Positions 32,694 through 41,706 of a stretch of 64,000 bases of DNA are shown in pieces. This DNA comes from Labedaea rhizosphaerae. Its GTDB lineage: Bacteria; Actinomycetota; Actinomycetes; Mycobacteriales; Pseudonocardiaceae. A program made the position numbers and the translations under genes. Each line of letters begins with the position of its first letter. Position 1 is the first letter of the stretch. The notes beneath the pieces are model-generated. The model was not told where the DNA came from. It made no database searches and saw only the letters and a program-made list of their open reading frames with translations. The stretch spans positions 613,268 to 677,267 of the forward strand of contig NZ_SNXZ01000002.1 in the NCBI RefSeq assembly GCF_004362825.1. The letters are read 5' to 3'.

Positions 32694-35600
32694 TCAGCAG
32701 GTTGAGCCCCGCCGTAGGAGGCGCTGAGTGACAGAGTCGCCTATCGAGTCGAAGAAGTCGTTGCCAAACATCCGCCACGTGTTGACGCCGGTCTTCCAGA
32801 TATTCGTCAGACTTGTTGGGCGACGTCCAATGAGCTTGAATGGATTGGGAACAAGACTGCTAAATACCGTTGCGGTTGCCAAACCCCACGGATCAAACCG
32901 TCCCGTAATCGTCTGATTTACGAGCTCGCCGCCGGCTCCACTGATGGCAAGACACAATGGTGTCGCGGTTCCAAGCGAAGCGGCTTCACAGGAGCCAGCT
33001 GCAGCGCCACCGACGAAGCCACCTGCGGTCGCCCCGCCCAGCCCTCGCCAGCTGAAGCTCTCTCCGCCGAATCCGACGTCGACGAGGTAGCCGCCAGCTC
33101 CGACGATCGTTCCGGCAAACGCGCCAACGGCGGCGCCGAGGGCAATATGGAGGAACAATCCTGTCGGGTCGGTCTCATTGACTGGGTTGTCTTCTGTGTA
33201 GTCATAGGCCGAGAGTGATACATCGAGCGCGGGGTCGACCGTTAGAAACTGTCCAGTCGCTGGGTCGTAGTATCGGTTAATCAGGTAGATGAAGCCTGTC
33301 TCACCGTCGCGGTAGCCCCCTGCGAATTGCAGCGGTGTTTGATTCGTGCCCATCTGGCTGGTGGTGCGGCCGAACGCGTCGTAGGCGAAGGTTGCGCTGA
33401 TCTTGCCGTCGCTGCCGAGTAGTGCCCGGGTGGAGCCAAGTTGGTCGTGGAAGTAGTAGCTGGCGGCACCGGTACTGTCGATCTGTTCGATGACGTGGCC
33501 GTCTGGTCCGTAGATGAAGGCTGTGCTGCCGTCGAGCAGCAGCTGTGGTTGTTGACCGGCGGGATCCCAAACGAAGGTCTGGCTCGTCGGACCAGTCTGC
33601 TTGGTGCTACGGAGACCGTCACCGTTGTACGTGTAAGTCGCGACCGTTGCGCTCGGCGCGGTGGCGACTCGTGGTGCTGTTGCGGGTTTCGGTAGTGGCG
33701 TGGCGGTGGTGCGGTAGTTGGCTGGGACTTTCCACTGGTCGGAGAGGGGGAGGTTGCTGCGGTACGACAGGTAGGTGAAGCGGTCTCGCGAGGTCTTCGG
33801 GCTGGTACCCGCGGCGGTGGTCACGGTGATGTCGACCGTGCCATGGCCGGGTGGAGAGGCGGCCAGGATGAGGTTGGGCAACCACGGAGATTGGAAGAAC
33901 CGCGCGGCTGTTGGCCCGAAGTGGACGGCGGTTGCGTGGTCGAGGTGGGTGCCGGCTATGGCCACCAGGTCACCGCCGGTGGTACGGCCGCGGTTCGGCA
34001 CGACGAGGGTCACAGTTGGCTTGGCACCAGGGCTCGTCGTGTACGTGAAGCGGTCAGCCGGGGTCAAGGCGGTGCTCCCGACGGGAGTTGTCACGGTGAC
34101 GTCGACGGTGCCCGTTCCGGACGGTGAGACCGCGGTGATGGTTGTGTCCGAAGCGACCGAGAACGCCACAGCGGTCTGCCCGAAGCTCACCGCGGTGGCA
34201 CCCCTGAACCCGGTGCCAGTGAGCGTGACGGTTGTACCGCCGGTGGTAGGCCCGGACTGAGGCGTGATTGCGATGAGAACTGGAGGAGCCGTCACGGTGC
34301 TGCTGGTGACCGTCGTCAGTCGGTTTGCTTGGTCGTAGCTGTAGGTGTAAGCGGTGCCCGCGTCCGGTGCGGCGCTGGTCCGGTTGCCGTTAGCGTCGTA
34401 GGCGTAGTGCGTCGTGGTGGTTGCGGAGGTGGTGGCGGTGAGTTGGTTGGAGCTGTCGAAGGTTTGGGTGACGGCGGTGCCCAGTTTGGTGGGGTTGCCG
34501 GATAGGTCGTATGTGTAGGCAGAGCCGTTGGCGTTGGCGAGTTCGAGCTTGGCGGTGTAACCGTAGGTGTTGGTGCCGGTGAGTGCGGCGCTTGCTGTCT
34601 CGCGGGTGACCTGGCCGGCGCTGTCGCGGGTGTAGGTGAGTGATGCCAGCGGGGTACTGGTGCTGGCAGTGGATGCGGCTTGTGTGGCGGTGAGCTCGTC
34701 GGCGGCGTCGAACTGCGCGCTGACGGTGTCGCCATTCGGGTAGGTCGTTGTGGTCAGGTTGCCGTCGGGGTCGTAGCTGAAGGTGCTGGTGTGTCCGGTG
34801 AAGTCGGTTGTCGAGTTGAGTCGTCCGGCGCCGTCGAAGCCGCGCAAGACGGTGTGGCCGTTGGGGTAGGTCAAGGTCACGTTGTTGCCGGCGCCGTCAT
34901 AGCTATAGCTGAGCAGGTTGCCGTGGCCGTCGGTGATGGAGGTTGGTCGACTGGTCGGGTCGTATGCGTAGGTGGTCGTACCCGTGCCATCGGCCATCGC
35001 GATGCGGCGGCTGTCGGTGTCGTAGCTGTAGCTGACCGCGGGGGTCGTGCCGTCGTAGGACAGATTGGTCAGGCGATTGTCGGCGTCGTAGGTGTAGCTG
35101 GTGGTTCTGCCAGCAGGGTCGGTGCGCGTGGACTCGTTGCCTGCCAGGTCGTATGCGTGGCTTGTGGTCTGGTTACCGGGTCGCACTTCGGCGAGCAGTT
35201 GGTCGCGGACGCTGAAGTAGTCGACGGTGAGGTGACCGTTGGGGTCGGTGGCGGTCCCGCAGTAGGAGGCCCCGGTGATTGATGCTGTGCAGGCCCCGCT
35301 GCCGGGCGCGAGATCGTAGGCGAAGGTCGTCGTCGACGGCGCGGCGGTGCCGACCCCCTTGGTTGTGGCTGTGGTCCGGTTGTCGGCGTCGTAGCTGGTG
35401 GTGGTGATGTTGCCCAGTGGATCGACCGCTCGTACGAGGTTGCCGTTGGCGTCGTAGTCGTTGGTGCCCACGTGGCCGAGCGGGTCGGTCAAGTCGGTGA
35501 GGTCGCCGTCCGGGTTGTAGTTCCACATGGTGGTGTTGGCGGTGTGGGATCCGCCAGTGTCCGGGCAGCGGGTGCCTGCGGCGGTGGCTGCGGGCGCGGT

Positions 35601-37739
35601 CTGACAGGTCCGCTCACTGTCCGCGTTGTACACCGCGAGCGTGGTGTCCGTGTGGCCGGCTGTGGGCGAGACGCTGACCGAGACCACATCACCGGCTGCG
35701 TCGTAGGCCATGGTCTTGGTGCGGCCGTCCGGGTCGGTGATCGATGTGACGTCGTCGGGATGGCCACTATCACCGTGGCTGTAGGTGGTGGAGTGGCCGA
35801 GCGGGTCGGTTACTGTCGTCAGGTTGCCTGCGCTGTCGTAGGCCAGCGACGTGGTCTCGCCAGCTGGTGTGGTCTTGGAAGTCACCTCAGCCAAGCTGTT
35901 GTAGCCGTAGCTGCTGGTCTCACCAGCTGGCGTGGTCGTGGCCGTGAGGTTGCCTGCTCGGTCGTACTGGTTGATGGTGACGTGACCGGCCGGGTCAGTC
36001 ACTGTCGTACGGCCCAGCGTCGCGATGTCGTAGGTGAAGCTCGTGGTGGCCGCAGCCGCCGTGCCTGCCGCATGAACAACAGAAGTCAGTTCCAGGTTGG
36101 CGTAGGTCGACACGGTTTGGTTGCCGTGCTCGTCAGTCATGGTGGTGGAGCCGCCGGAGGGTGAAGTCGGATCACCGGTATAGGCCCAGGTGGTCTTGAG
36201 GCCGGCCGCGTCCGCCTGTGCGATCACCCGGCCGCTGGCGTCGTAGGTGTTCGTGACGGTGCCGGCTCGACCGTCGGTCATGGTCAACAGCTGGTGGCTG
36301 GCGTCGTAGGTGAAGTGCCAGATTCGGCTGGCGCGATCTGCCGCCGACACCAGGTTCCCTGCCGTGTCGTAGCTGAAGGACTCGGTGCGGCCCATCGGGT
36401 CGGTGATGGAGGCGATACGCGAACCGGTGTAGGCGAAGTGCAGCGTCCGACCGGCCGGGTCCGTCACGGTGTCCAGATGGCCGTTGCTGTAGGTCAAGTG
36501 TGTGACGTTGTTGTTGAGGTCCGTTTCCTCCATTAGTTGCCCGGTGGAGCTGAAGCTGTAGCGAACCTGGGTACTGCGTCGGGTGAAGTCGTAGCCACCG
36601 GAGCCATCAGCTGTCAGCGTGGCGAGTACTCGCGGCGGGGCGACGAAGCCGCCCGAACCGTTGGCGGTAAACGACACCGTCGAGCCGTCCTCCTGCCGGA
36701 CGACCACATTGCCGGTGGCGTCGGTGGCCAGCGACATCGCGTAGCCGTCTGACCAGCCAAAGCCAAGCGGGCCGTCGATTGCTGCGTCCGCCGAGCTGTA
36801 GCTGCGCGCGAAGGTCAGGGCTGTGCCGCGCCCCGGCACGGTGATGTCGTTGAACTGGTGAACAAACACGCCAGTCGCACAGTTGATAGGAGCCTTGGCG
36901 TAGCAGACCGAGGCATGCTCCGACGGGTTCGGCGCTCCACCCTGCTCCGTGACGCTCGGCCCGCCGGAGAACACCGCCGTGGCCGTCAGCGCCTCCTCGA
37001 GCGAGAAGTAAGCGGTTTCGCCGGGCTGCAACGGCGTCGTGAAGTTGACAACGCCCCCGGTGGCATCGGCCGAGACGTTGGAGAAGCTCGTGTTTGGCCC
37101 CTCGTAGCCCGTCACGCCCAACGGACATCCGTCAGGTTGGGGCGATACCGTGCACAAGCCGTCGCCATCGAAGCCAAACAAGTCGGTATTAGATGACAGC
37201 TGCAAACTGCTAACTGGGCGACTCGAGTTATTGACCACTCCGGTCAAGGTGTCGTCAGCGCCGTCGTACGGACCTTGGCTGGCGTCGTTGTAGATGTTGG
37301 TCTGCCCGTCCGCCACTTGGATCAAGACCCCGCAACTGGTGTCCAGTCCAATGGCCGGGCACTCCGTGAACGGCACACCAGGCGCGGCCACAGCCCGAGG
37401 CGCCACCAACGGTCGAGCCTGAGCCGAGCCCGAGAAGGTCGCGGAGGCGTGGAGCGGATGCGAGCCTGGGACCGGCCGGTCGGGTCCAGCGCCAGGCGCG
37501 GTCTGGGTAGCCGTCGACCTCGTTGTCGAGGGTGCAGGAGCCGGCTCGGTCGATGTCGCGGTCGTCGGGGGCACGGCCGCCGAGGGCGGACTGCTCGTGG
37601 TTGTCGGCGAATCGCTCGGAGCACCGCTGGCCGGTAGTTGAGCGGCCAAAACGATTGCGCATGTCGCCACAACACTGCCTGCGAACAACCGAGCGCGCAC
37701 GGGAGCCTCCAAGCGCCGAGGATGCGCCCAACCGAGCAC
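32694..37739 (-). CDS. Secreted Rhs/YD-repeat protein with IPT/TIG insert
   Basis: 1681 residues. Signal peptide at 1-40 (FAGSVVATCAIVLAAQLPAS), a Pro/Thr/Ser-rich linker to about 95, a beta domain (about 105-280), DUF6531 (VFVHQFNDITVPGRGTALTF) and some 800 residues of YD repeats (e.g. GRTESFSYDTAGNLVSAADR). Near 1140-1320 two IPT/TIG Ig-like domains interrupt the shell (ITPQSGPTTGGTTVTLTGTG; VVPNRGRTTGGDLVAIAGTH). YD repeats and the core follow (DPATGQFLTVDPALDVSLSA). The C-terminal tip of about 170 residues is Gly-rich and hydrophobic (GGATAGGFVGGAAAGS) and ends DFFDSIGDSVTQR. It is probably a contact-dependent polymorphic toxin; the tip activity is unknown. Confidence 0.9.
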   Translation of the reverse strand: MLGWAHPRRLEAPVRARLFAGSVVATCAIVLAAQLPASGAPSDSPTTTSSPPSAAVPPTTATSTEPAPAPSTTRSTATQTAPGAGPDRPVPGSHPLHASATFSGSAQARPLVAPRAVAAPGVPFTECPAIGLDTSCGVLIQVADGQTNIYNDASQGPYDGADDTLTGVVNNSSRPVSSLQLSSNTDLFGFDGDGLCTVSPQPDGCPLGVTGYEGPNTSFSNVSADATGGVVNFTTPLQPGETAYFSLEEALTATAVFSGGPSVTEQGGAPNPSEHASVCYAKAPINCATGVFVHQFNDITVPGRGTALTFARSYSSADAAIDGPLGFGWSDGYAMSLATDATGNVVVRQEDGSTVSFTANGSGGFVAPPRVLATLTADGSGGYDFTRRSTQVRYSFSSTGQLMEETDLNNNVTHLTYSNGHLDTVTDPAGRTLHFAYTGSRIASITDPMGRTESFSYDTAGNLVSAADRASRIWHFTYDASHQLLTMTDGRAGTVTNTYDASGRVIAQADAAGLKTTWAYTGDPTSPSGGSTTMTDEHGNQTVSTYANLELTSVVHAAGTAAAATTSFTYDIATLGRTTVTDPAGHVTINQYDRAGNLTATTTPAGETSSYGYNSLAEVTSKTTPAGETTSLAYDSAGNLTTVTDPLGHSTTYSHGDSGHPDDVTSITDPDGRTKTMAYDAAGDVVSVSVSPTAGHTDTTLAVYNADSERTCQTAPAATAAGTRCPDTGGSHTANTTMWNYNPDGDLTDLTDPLGHVGTNDYDANGNLVRAVDPLGNITTTSYDADNRTTATTKGVGTAAPSTTTFAYDLAPGSGACTASITGASYCGTATDPNGHLTVDYFSVRDQLLAEVRPGNQTTSHAYDLAGNESTRTDPAGRTTSYTYDADNRLTNLSYDGTTPAVSYSYDTDSRRIAMADGTGTTTYAYDPTSRPTSITDGHGNLLSYSYDGAGNNVTLTYPNGHTVLRGFDGAGRLNSTTDFTGHTSTFSYDPDGNLTTTTYPNGDTVSAQFDAADELTATQAASTASTSTPLASLTYTRDSAGQVTRETASAALTGTNTYGYTAKLELANANGSAYTYDLSGNPTKLGTAVTQTFDSSNQLTATTSATTTTHYAYDANGNRTSAAPDAGTAYTYSYDQANRLTTVTSSTVTAPPVLIAITPQSGPTTGGTTVTLTGTGFRGATAVSFGQTAVAFSVASDTTITAVSPSGTGTVDVTVTTPVGSTALTPADRFTYTTSPGAKPTVTLVVPNRGRTTGGDLVAIAGTHLDHATAVHFGPTAARFFQSPWLPNLILAASPPGHGTVDITVTTAAGTSPKTSRDRFTYLSYRSNLPLSDQWKVPANYRTTATPLPKPATAPRVATAPSATVATYTYNGDGLRSTKQTGPTSQTFVWDPAGQQPQLLLDGSTAFIYGPDGHVIEQIDSTGAASYYFHDQLGSTRALLGSDGKISATFAYDAFGRTTSQMGTNQTPLQFAGGYRDGETGFIYLINRYYDPATGQFLTVDPALDVSLSAYDYTEDNPVNETDPTGLFLHIALGAAVGAFAGTIVGAGGYLVDVGFGGESFSWRGLGGATAGGFVGGAAAGSCEAASLGTATPLCLAISGAGGELVNQTITGRFDPWGLATATVFSSLVPNPFKLIGRRPTSLTNIWKTGVNTWRMFGNDFFDSIGDSVTQRLLRRGSTC

Positions 37740-37917
37740 ACCGGTGCCTCCACGTCGCTGAAGCGGCTACGGTCGTTATACGGCTCGTCCAAGAAGACCA
37801 TAATTGGCTAGATATTGTCTCTTTTCAGGGGAACGCAAGCCTCGAATGGCGGCGGGTCGACAGTCCCAAATGGAACGGTCGAGTCATTAGTGGACGAACG
37901 GCTTGAGGAACCGTGCG

Positions 37918-38142
37918 TCAGTAGGTGCCTAAATGGCCGTATCCGATAGCAACCAACCGACCCGTCACGCAGCCAGTTACCAGCTCCCCGGGATGTTTCA
38001 GTCGATGATCCGCCAGGTGCGCTCCTGCCCGACGGTACCGTCGGCCGTAGCTCCTCGTAGCCGGTTCTAGATATAGCCGGTCCGACCAGTCCTGCTGGGC
38101 GGAAGCGTGGCAGTGCGGGCACACGAACCGACGCTTCTCCAC
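37918..38142 (-). pseudogene. Truncated zinc-ribbon (DUF4145-like) N-terminus
   Basis: From a GTG at 38142 the frame reads MEKRRFVCPHCHASAQQDWS, very like the opening zinc ribbon of DUF4145-type proteins (FVCPHCgxxxQQxW). It then loses sense after about 30 residues and stops at 74. The catalytic or effector part is absent. It is probably a remnant left between the Rhs gene and the chromosomal block. Confidence 0.45.
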
Positions 38143-38166
38143 AGCAGGAGCGCGATTCGCCGGCGC

Positions 38167-38970
38167 TCACCGAGTCCGACTAGTTGGACGGAGTTCTCGC
38201 CTACCAGGCCGGTCGACTCCGGTCGTGGTGAGGTAGGAAACGGCGCCGACGATCGCCATGGCGAGCACCAGGCTGATCCAGCCGCTGCCGACGCCGACCC
38301 CGCCTGCGTCGGTCGGCTTGCCCAGCCAGTCGGCGGGGGACGCGCCGAGTGGGCGGGTGAGCACGTAGGCGGCCCAGAAACTGAGGATCGGGTTCCAATT
38401 CAGCCACCGGAAACCTGCCGCGGGCACCATGATCAGCCCGGCGTACAACGCGATCGAGACGAGGTAACCCAGGTTCAGCGTCACGGCCGTCAGGTCGCCC
38501 ACGGCCGTGCCCAGCGCGAAGGTTGCCACGACGGCCGCCCAGTAGAACCCCTCGCGGCGCCACGAGTCGATGGCGTGGATAGACAAGGTCTTCTCGGTCC
38601 GCTGCCAGATGACGAACACAGCGGCGAGGACGACGGCGTAGAGAGTGGCTGACGCGAAATAGGGCACACCGAACCCGACATGCAGGACATCCGCGGCCAT
38701 TGTCCCGAAAATGCCGACCATCACCACGGCCGTCCAGTACGCCGGGGCGGCATAGCGGCGCATCGAGAACTGGACGATCAGAGCGGCGACGAAAGCCAAG
38801 AAACCCAGTGCTACGGCGATGACGGGGCTCAGCGCCCGGACCATGTAGTCCGACGCCGACTCGCCGAGCGCGGTCGACAATCCTTTGATGATCCAGAAGT
38901 ACGCGGTTATCTCCGGTACGCGCAGAGTGCGCGTCACCGTAGGCGCCGACAGGGCAGAGCTGCTCATCAT
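38167..38970 (-). CDS. COG4705-family integral membrane protein (copy A)
   Basis: 267 residues with about seven to eight membrane helices. Two similar halves carry the repeated motif FW..K...GES..DY/DW: VPEITAYFWIIKGLSTALGE at 17-36 and ILSFWAAYVLTRPLGASPAD near 205. A second copy is encoded at 52890-54152. Family members are uncharacterised membrane-anchored proteins often grouped with two-component systems. It lies just downstream of the response regulator gene of such a system, on the same strand. Confidence 0.8.
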   Translation of the reverse strand: MMSSSALSAPTVTRTLRVPEITAYFWIIKGLSTALGESASDYMVRALSPVIAVALGFLAFVAALIVQFSMRRYAAPAYWTAVVMVGIFGTMAADVLHVGFGVPYFASATLYAVVLAAVFVIWQRTEKTLSIHAIDSWRREGFYWAAVVATFALGTAVGDLTAVTLNLGYLVSIALYAGLIMVPAAGFRWLNWNPILSFWAAYVLTRPLGASPADWLGKPTDAGGVGVGSGWISLVLAMAIVGAVSYLTTTGVDRPGRRELRPTSRTR

Positions 38971-39000
38971 GCAAATATCCTTCGGGTGTGAACGTGCGAG

Positions 39001-39660
39001 TTACGACGGACGGACAATTCCTGTGTCGTATGCGAAAATGACCATTTGCACGCGGTCGCGTAGTTCGAGTTTGTGCAGGATCCGGCCGATGTGGGTCTTC
39101 ACGGTCGCCTCGGACACCTGCAGCTTGCCGGCGATCTCGGCGTTGGCCAGCCCGCCCGCCACGGACTCGAGGACCTCCCGCTCGCGGTCGGTCAGCCGCG
39201 CCAGGTCCTGGTGCACCGGCGCCGCGGCTTCGGGCAGATGGTGCACCACGGTGTCCAGCAGCCGCCGGGTGATGCGCGGCGCCATCACCGCGTCCCCGTC
39301 GGCGACGGCGCGGATCCCGGCCAGCAGCTCTTCGGGCGGGCAGTCCTTGAGCAGGAACCCGCTGGCCCCGGCGCGCAGGGCGGCGAACACGTACTCGTCA
39401 AGCCCGAACGTGGTCAGGATAACCACGCGGCAGGACGGCAACACGGTGACGAGTTCGCGGCAGGCCTCGATACCGTCCATGCCGGGCATGCGGATGTCCG
39501 TGAGCACGACGTCGGGCCGCAGTTCGAGCGCCGCTGCGACCGCCCGCCCGCCGTCCGCTGCCTCGCCGACCACCTGCAGGTCCGGCTGCGAGTTGAGCAC
39601 CATGGCGAAACCCATGCGCAGCAACGGCTGGTCGTCGGCGAGCAGGATGCGGACAGTCAC
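39001..39660 (-). CDS. NarL/LuxR-type response regulator (set A)
   Basis: 219 residues. The receiver domain (1-120) has acidic pocket Asp9/Asp10, phospho-acceptor Asp55 (VVLTDIRMPG) and a later Lys in LLKDCPPEELL. The LuxR HTH lies at about 150-210 (LTDREREVLESVAGGLANAE; ISEATVKTHIGRIL-like). It is coupled to the kinase gene by a 4-base overlap. It likely controls the adjacent ABC exporter and COG4705 gene. Confidence 0.95.
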   Translation of the reverse strand: MTVRILLADDQPLLRMGFAMVLNSQPDLQVVGEAADGGRAVAAALELRPDVVLTDIRMPGMDGIEACRELVTVLPSCRVVILTTFGLDEYVFAALRAGASGFLLKDCPPEELLAGIRAVADGDAVMAPRITRRLLDTVVHHLPEAAAPVHQDLARLTDREREVLESVAGGLANAEIAGKLQVSEATVKTHIGRILHKLELRDRVQMVIFAYDTGIVRPS

Positions 39661-40826
39661 GGCGCCGGCTCCGCGAAGTCGAGCACGGCGTGCACCCGCC
39701 AGCCACCGTCAGGACCCGACCCGGCGTCGAGCTCGCCGCCGAACAACGCCGCGCGTTCCCGCATCCCGGTCAGCCCGTGCCCGGGGTTGCCGGTGCCGCC
39801 GTGGCCGTCGTCCACGACTTCCAGGTTCAGCCGTCGGTCCTGCCAGGACAACGTGACCGTGGCCGTCGCGCCCGGGCCGGCGTGGCGGACCACGTTCGTC
39901 AGTGCTTCCTGCACCAGCCGGTAGATGGTGAGCTGCGCGCTCGCCGCGAGCTGCGGCGCCTTGCCGACGACCACGAACCGAGTCGGCAAGCCGGCGAGTC
40001 GAACGGCAGCGAGCAGGTCGTCGAGCGAGGCCGTGTCCGGCTGCGGCGCCGACCCGTCGGCAGGCTCGACCCGGAGCACACCCAGCAGCCGACGCATCTC
40101 GGCCTGTGCGGTGGAACCGAGCCGCGCGGCCTGTTCCACCGCAGACCGGGCCTTCGCCGGTTCGCTGTCCATTGTGTACGCGGCCCCGTTGGCGAGCGCG
40201 ATCATCACCGACAACGTGTGCGCGACGATGTCGTGCATCTCGCGCGCAATACGGCCCCGCTCGGTCACCACCGCGATCCGGGCCAGCTGGTCGCGTTCCC
40301 GCTCGGCCCGCGCCGCGCGGTCGACCAGCGCCGCGACGTACTGGGCCCGGGTACGCACGGCGAGACCCGTCGCGAGCGCGGCCACGGTCGTGCCGGACAA
40401 CAGCACGAAGATCGTCCATTCGCTGCCCGCCGGCGACCAGCGCTGCGCGGCGAGCACGGCGCCCACCTCCATGACGACCGCGCCACCCGCGACCGGCCAC
40501 GCCCGTCCGTCCCGTGACGCCACCCCGTACAACGCGACCGGCAGTGCGATGTCGGCCAGTGCCACCACGTCGAGCCACCACTGCACGGCGGCCACGGCGG
40601 CGACCACAGCGAAGACCGTCAGCGGCGCCCGTCGCCGCCACAGCAACGGCGCCAGCAGACAGACCGTGAACACCCACCGATAGGCAGGCGGTCCCTCGGC
40701 GAGATCGTGTCGCAGCAGCACCAGCGCGAGCGCGGCCACCGCCGCCCATTCCAGGAGTTCGGACCGGGCAGCGAGCCGACGCTGGGATCGCACCGTCAGT
40801 GCGTCCTGAACCACGGGGAGCAGCAC
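39657..40826 (-). CDS. NarL-partner sensor histidine kinase (set A)
   Basis: 389 residues. Several N-terminal membrane helices (about 25-155) lead into a HisKA_3 dimerisation domain with phospho-acceptor His198 in IAREMHDIVAHTLS, then an HATPase_c (VVDDGHGGTGNPGHGLTGMR). There is almost no extracellular domain, so it is an intramembrane-sensing type often tied to ABC exporters of antimicrobial peptides. The stop overlaps the regulator's start. The ABC permease gene lies 44 bases upstream on the same strand. Confidence 0.95.
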   Translation of the reverse strand: MLLPVVQDALTVRSQRRLAARSELLEWAAVAALALVLLRHDLAEGPPAYRWVFTVCLLAPLLWRRRAPLTVFAVVAAVAAVQWWLDVVALADIALPVALYGVASRDGRAWPVAGGAVVMEVGAVLAAQRWSPAGSEWTIFVLLSGTTVAALATGLAVRTRAQYVAALVDRAARAERERDQLARIAVVTERGRIAREMHDIVAHTLSVMIALANGAAYTMDSEPAKARSAVEQAARLGSTAQAEMRRLLGVLRVEPADGSAPQPDTASLDDLLAAVRLAGLPTRFVVVGKAPQLAASAQLTIYRLVQEALTNVVRHAGPGATATVTLSWQDRRLNLEVVDDGHGGTGNPGHGLTGMRERAALFGGELDAGSGPDGGWRVHAVLDFAEPAP

Positions 40827-40869
40827 AGCACATCACCCTGTGAGCCCGCTGTACGGCGCCCGCACCGGT

Positions 40870-41706
40870 TCACACGTCCCTGCGCTTGAGGAGCACCGCC
40901 GCGGCCACCATGCCGATCACGACATACACGGCGAACACCGCCATGCCGACCCACGGCGCGAGCATCGCCGGATCGAGCGTCACCGACAACGCCGCCTGCC
41001 CGGCGTTGCTGGGCAAGTACTTCGCGATGACGTCCTGCCAGGTGCTCGGTAGTACCTCCATGATCGCCGGAAGGACCAGCAGCACCCCGAACAACGCGGC
41101 GATCCCGCCCGCCGTGTTGCGGATCAGCGCACCGAACGCCACCCCGAGCATCCCCACCAGGGTGAGGTAGACGCCGGTCGCCACGACCACGCGCAGCACA
41201 CCGGGCGCGTCCAGGGTCGTGCTGTGGCTGCCCAGCAGGACCTGGCCGCCGAGGAACGCGACGAACGAGCTCACCATCATCAGCACGAACGTGATCCCGG
41301 TGTACACGGTCAGCTTGGCCCACAGCACTGGCAGCCGAGCCGGCACCGCGGCCATGGTGGCCCGGATCAGGCCGGTCGAGTACTCCCCCGTGACGAGCAG
41401 CACGCCCAGCGTCCCGATCGCCAGTTGCGCCATGTTGTAGCCGTCGAGACTGGTGACCACCGGGTTGAACCGGGCGATCTGCCGAGCACGCAGATGACCC
41501 CAATCGGCGTTGATGAAGTAGCTCGCCACGAGGCCCACGCCGATCATGCCGAGCACGGCGATCACCATGACCAGCACGCTGGACCACAGGGTCCGGAACT
41601 TCACCCACTCCGCGCGGATCGTGCGCCACTGGGTCACCTCACCCGAGCCCGTCGACGCCCGCGTGTACGCGGGTCCGGAATCCGACATTTCCTGCACCGC
41701 AGTCAT
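40870..41706 (-). CDS. ABC transporter permease (set A)
   Basis: 278 residues with six membrane helices (e.g. SSVLVMVIAVLGMIGVGLVA; TGVYLTLVGMLGVAFGALIR; GMAVFAVYVVIGMVAAAVLL). A 30-residue polar N-terminus precedes the ABC2-type core starting QWRTIRAEWVKFRTLWSSV. Its ATG overlaps the end of the ATPase gene. It resembles exporters linked to peptide or drug resistance. Confidence 0.9.
   Translation of the reverse strand: MTAVQEMSDSGPAYTRASTGSGEVTQWRTIRAEWVKFRTLWSSVLVMVIAVLGMIGVGLVASYFINADWGHLRARQIARFNPVVTSLDGYNMAQLAIGTLGVLLVTGEYSTGLIRATMAAVPARLPVLWAKLTVYTGITFVLMMVSSFVAFLGGQVLLGSHSTTLDAPGVLRVVVATGVYLTLVGMLGVAFGALIRNTAGGIAALFGVLLVLPAIMEVLPSTWQDVIAKYLPSNAGQAALSVTLDPAMLAPWVGMAVFAVYVVIGMVAAAVLLKRRDV

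Noticed and set aside
32308..32778. Minus-strand frame overlapping the Rhs 3' end
   Set aside because: Partly protein-like (YGDSSGNPAPVLGA) but it bridges the Rhs tip and the orphan core in different frames, so I treat it as junction debris.
35472..36164. Gly/Val-rich plus-strand frame inside the Rhs gene
   Set aside because: Reverse complement of YD repeats; no start context.
34260..37200. Tandem DNA repeats or CRISPR in the Rhs gene
   Set aside because: The periodicity comes from coding YD repeats of variable length, without identical repeats and unique spacers.
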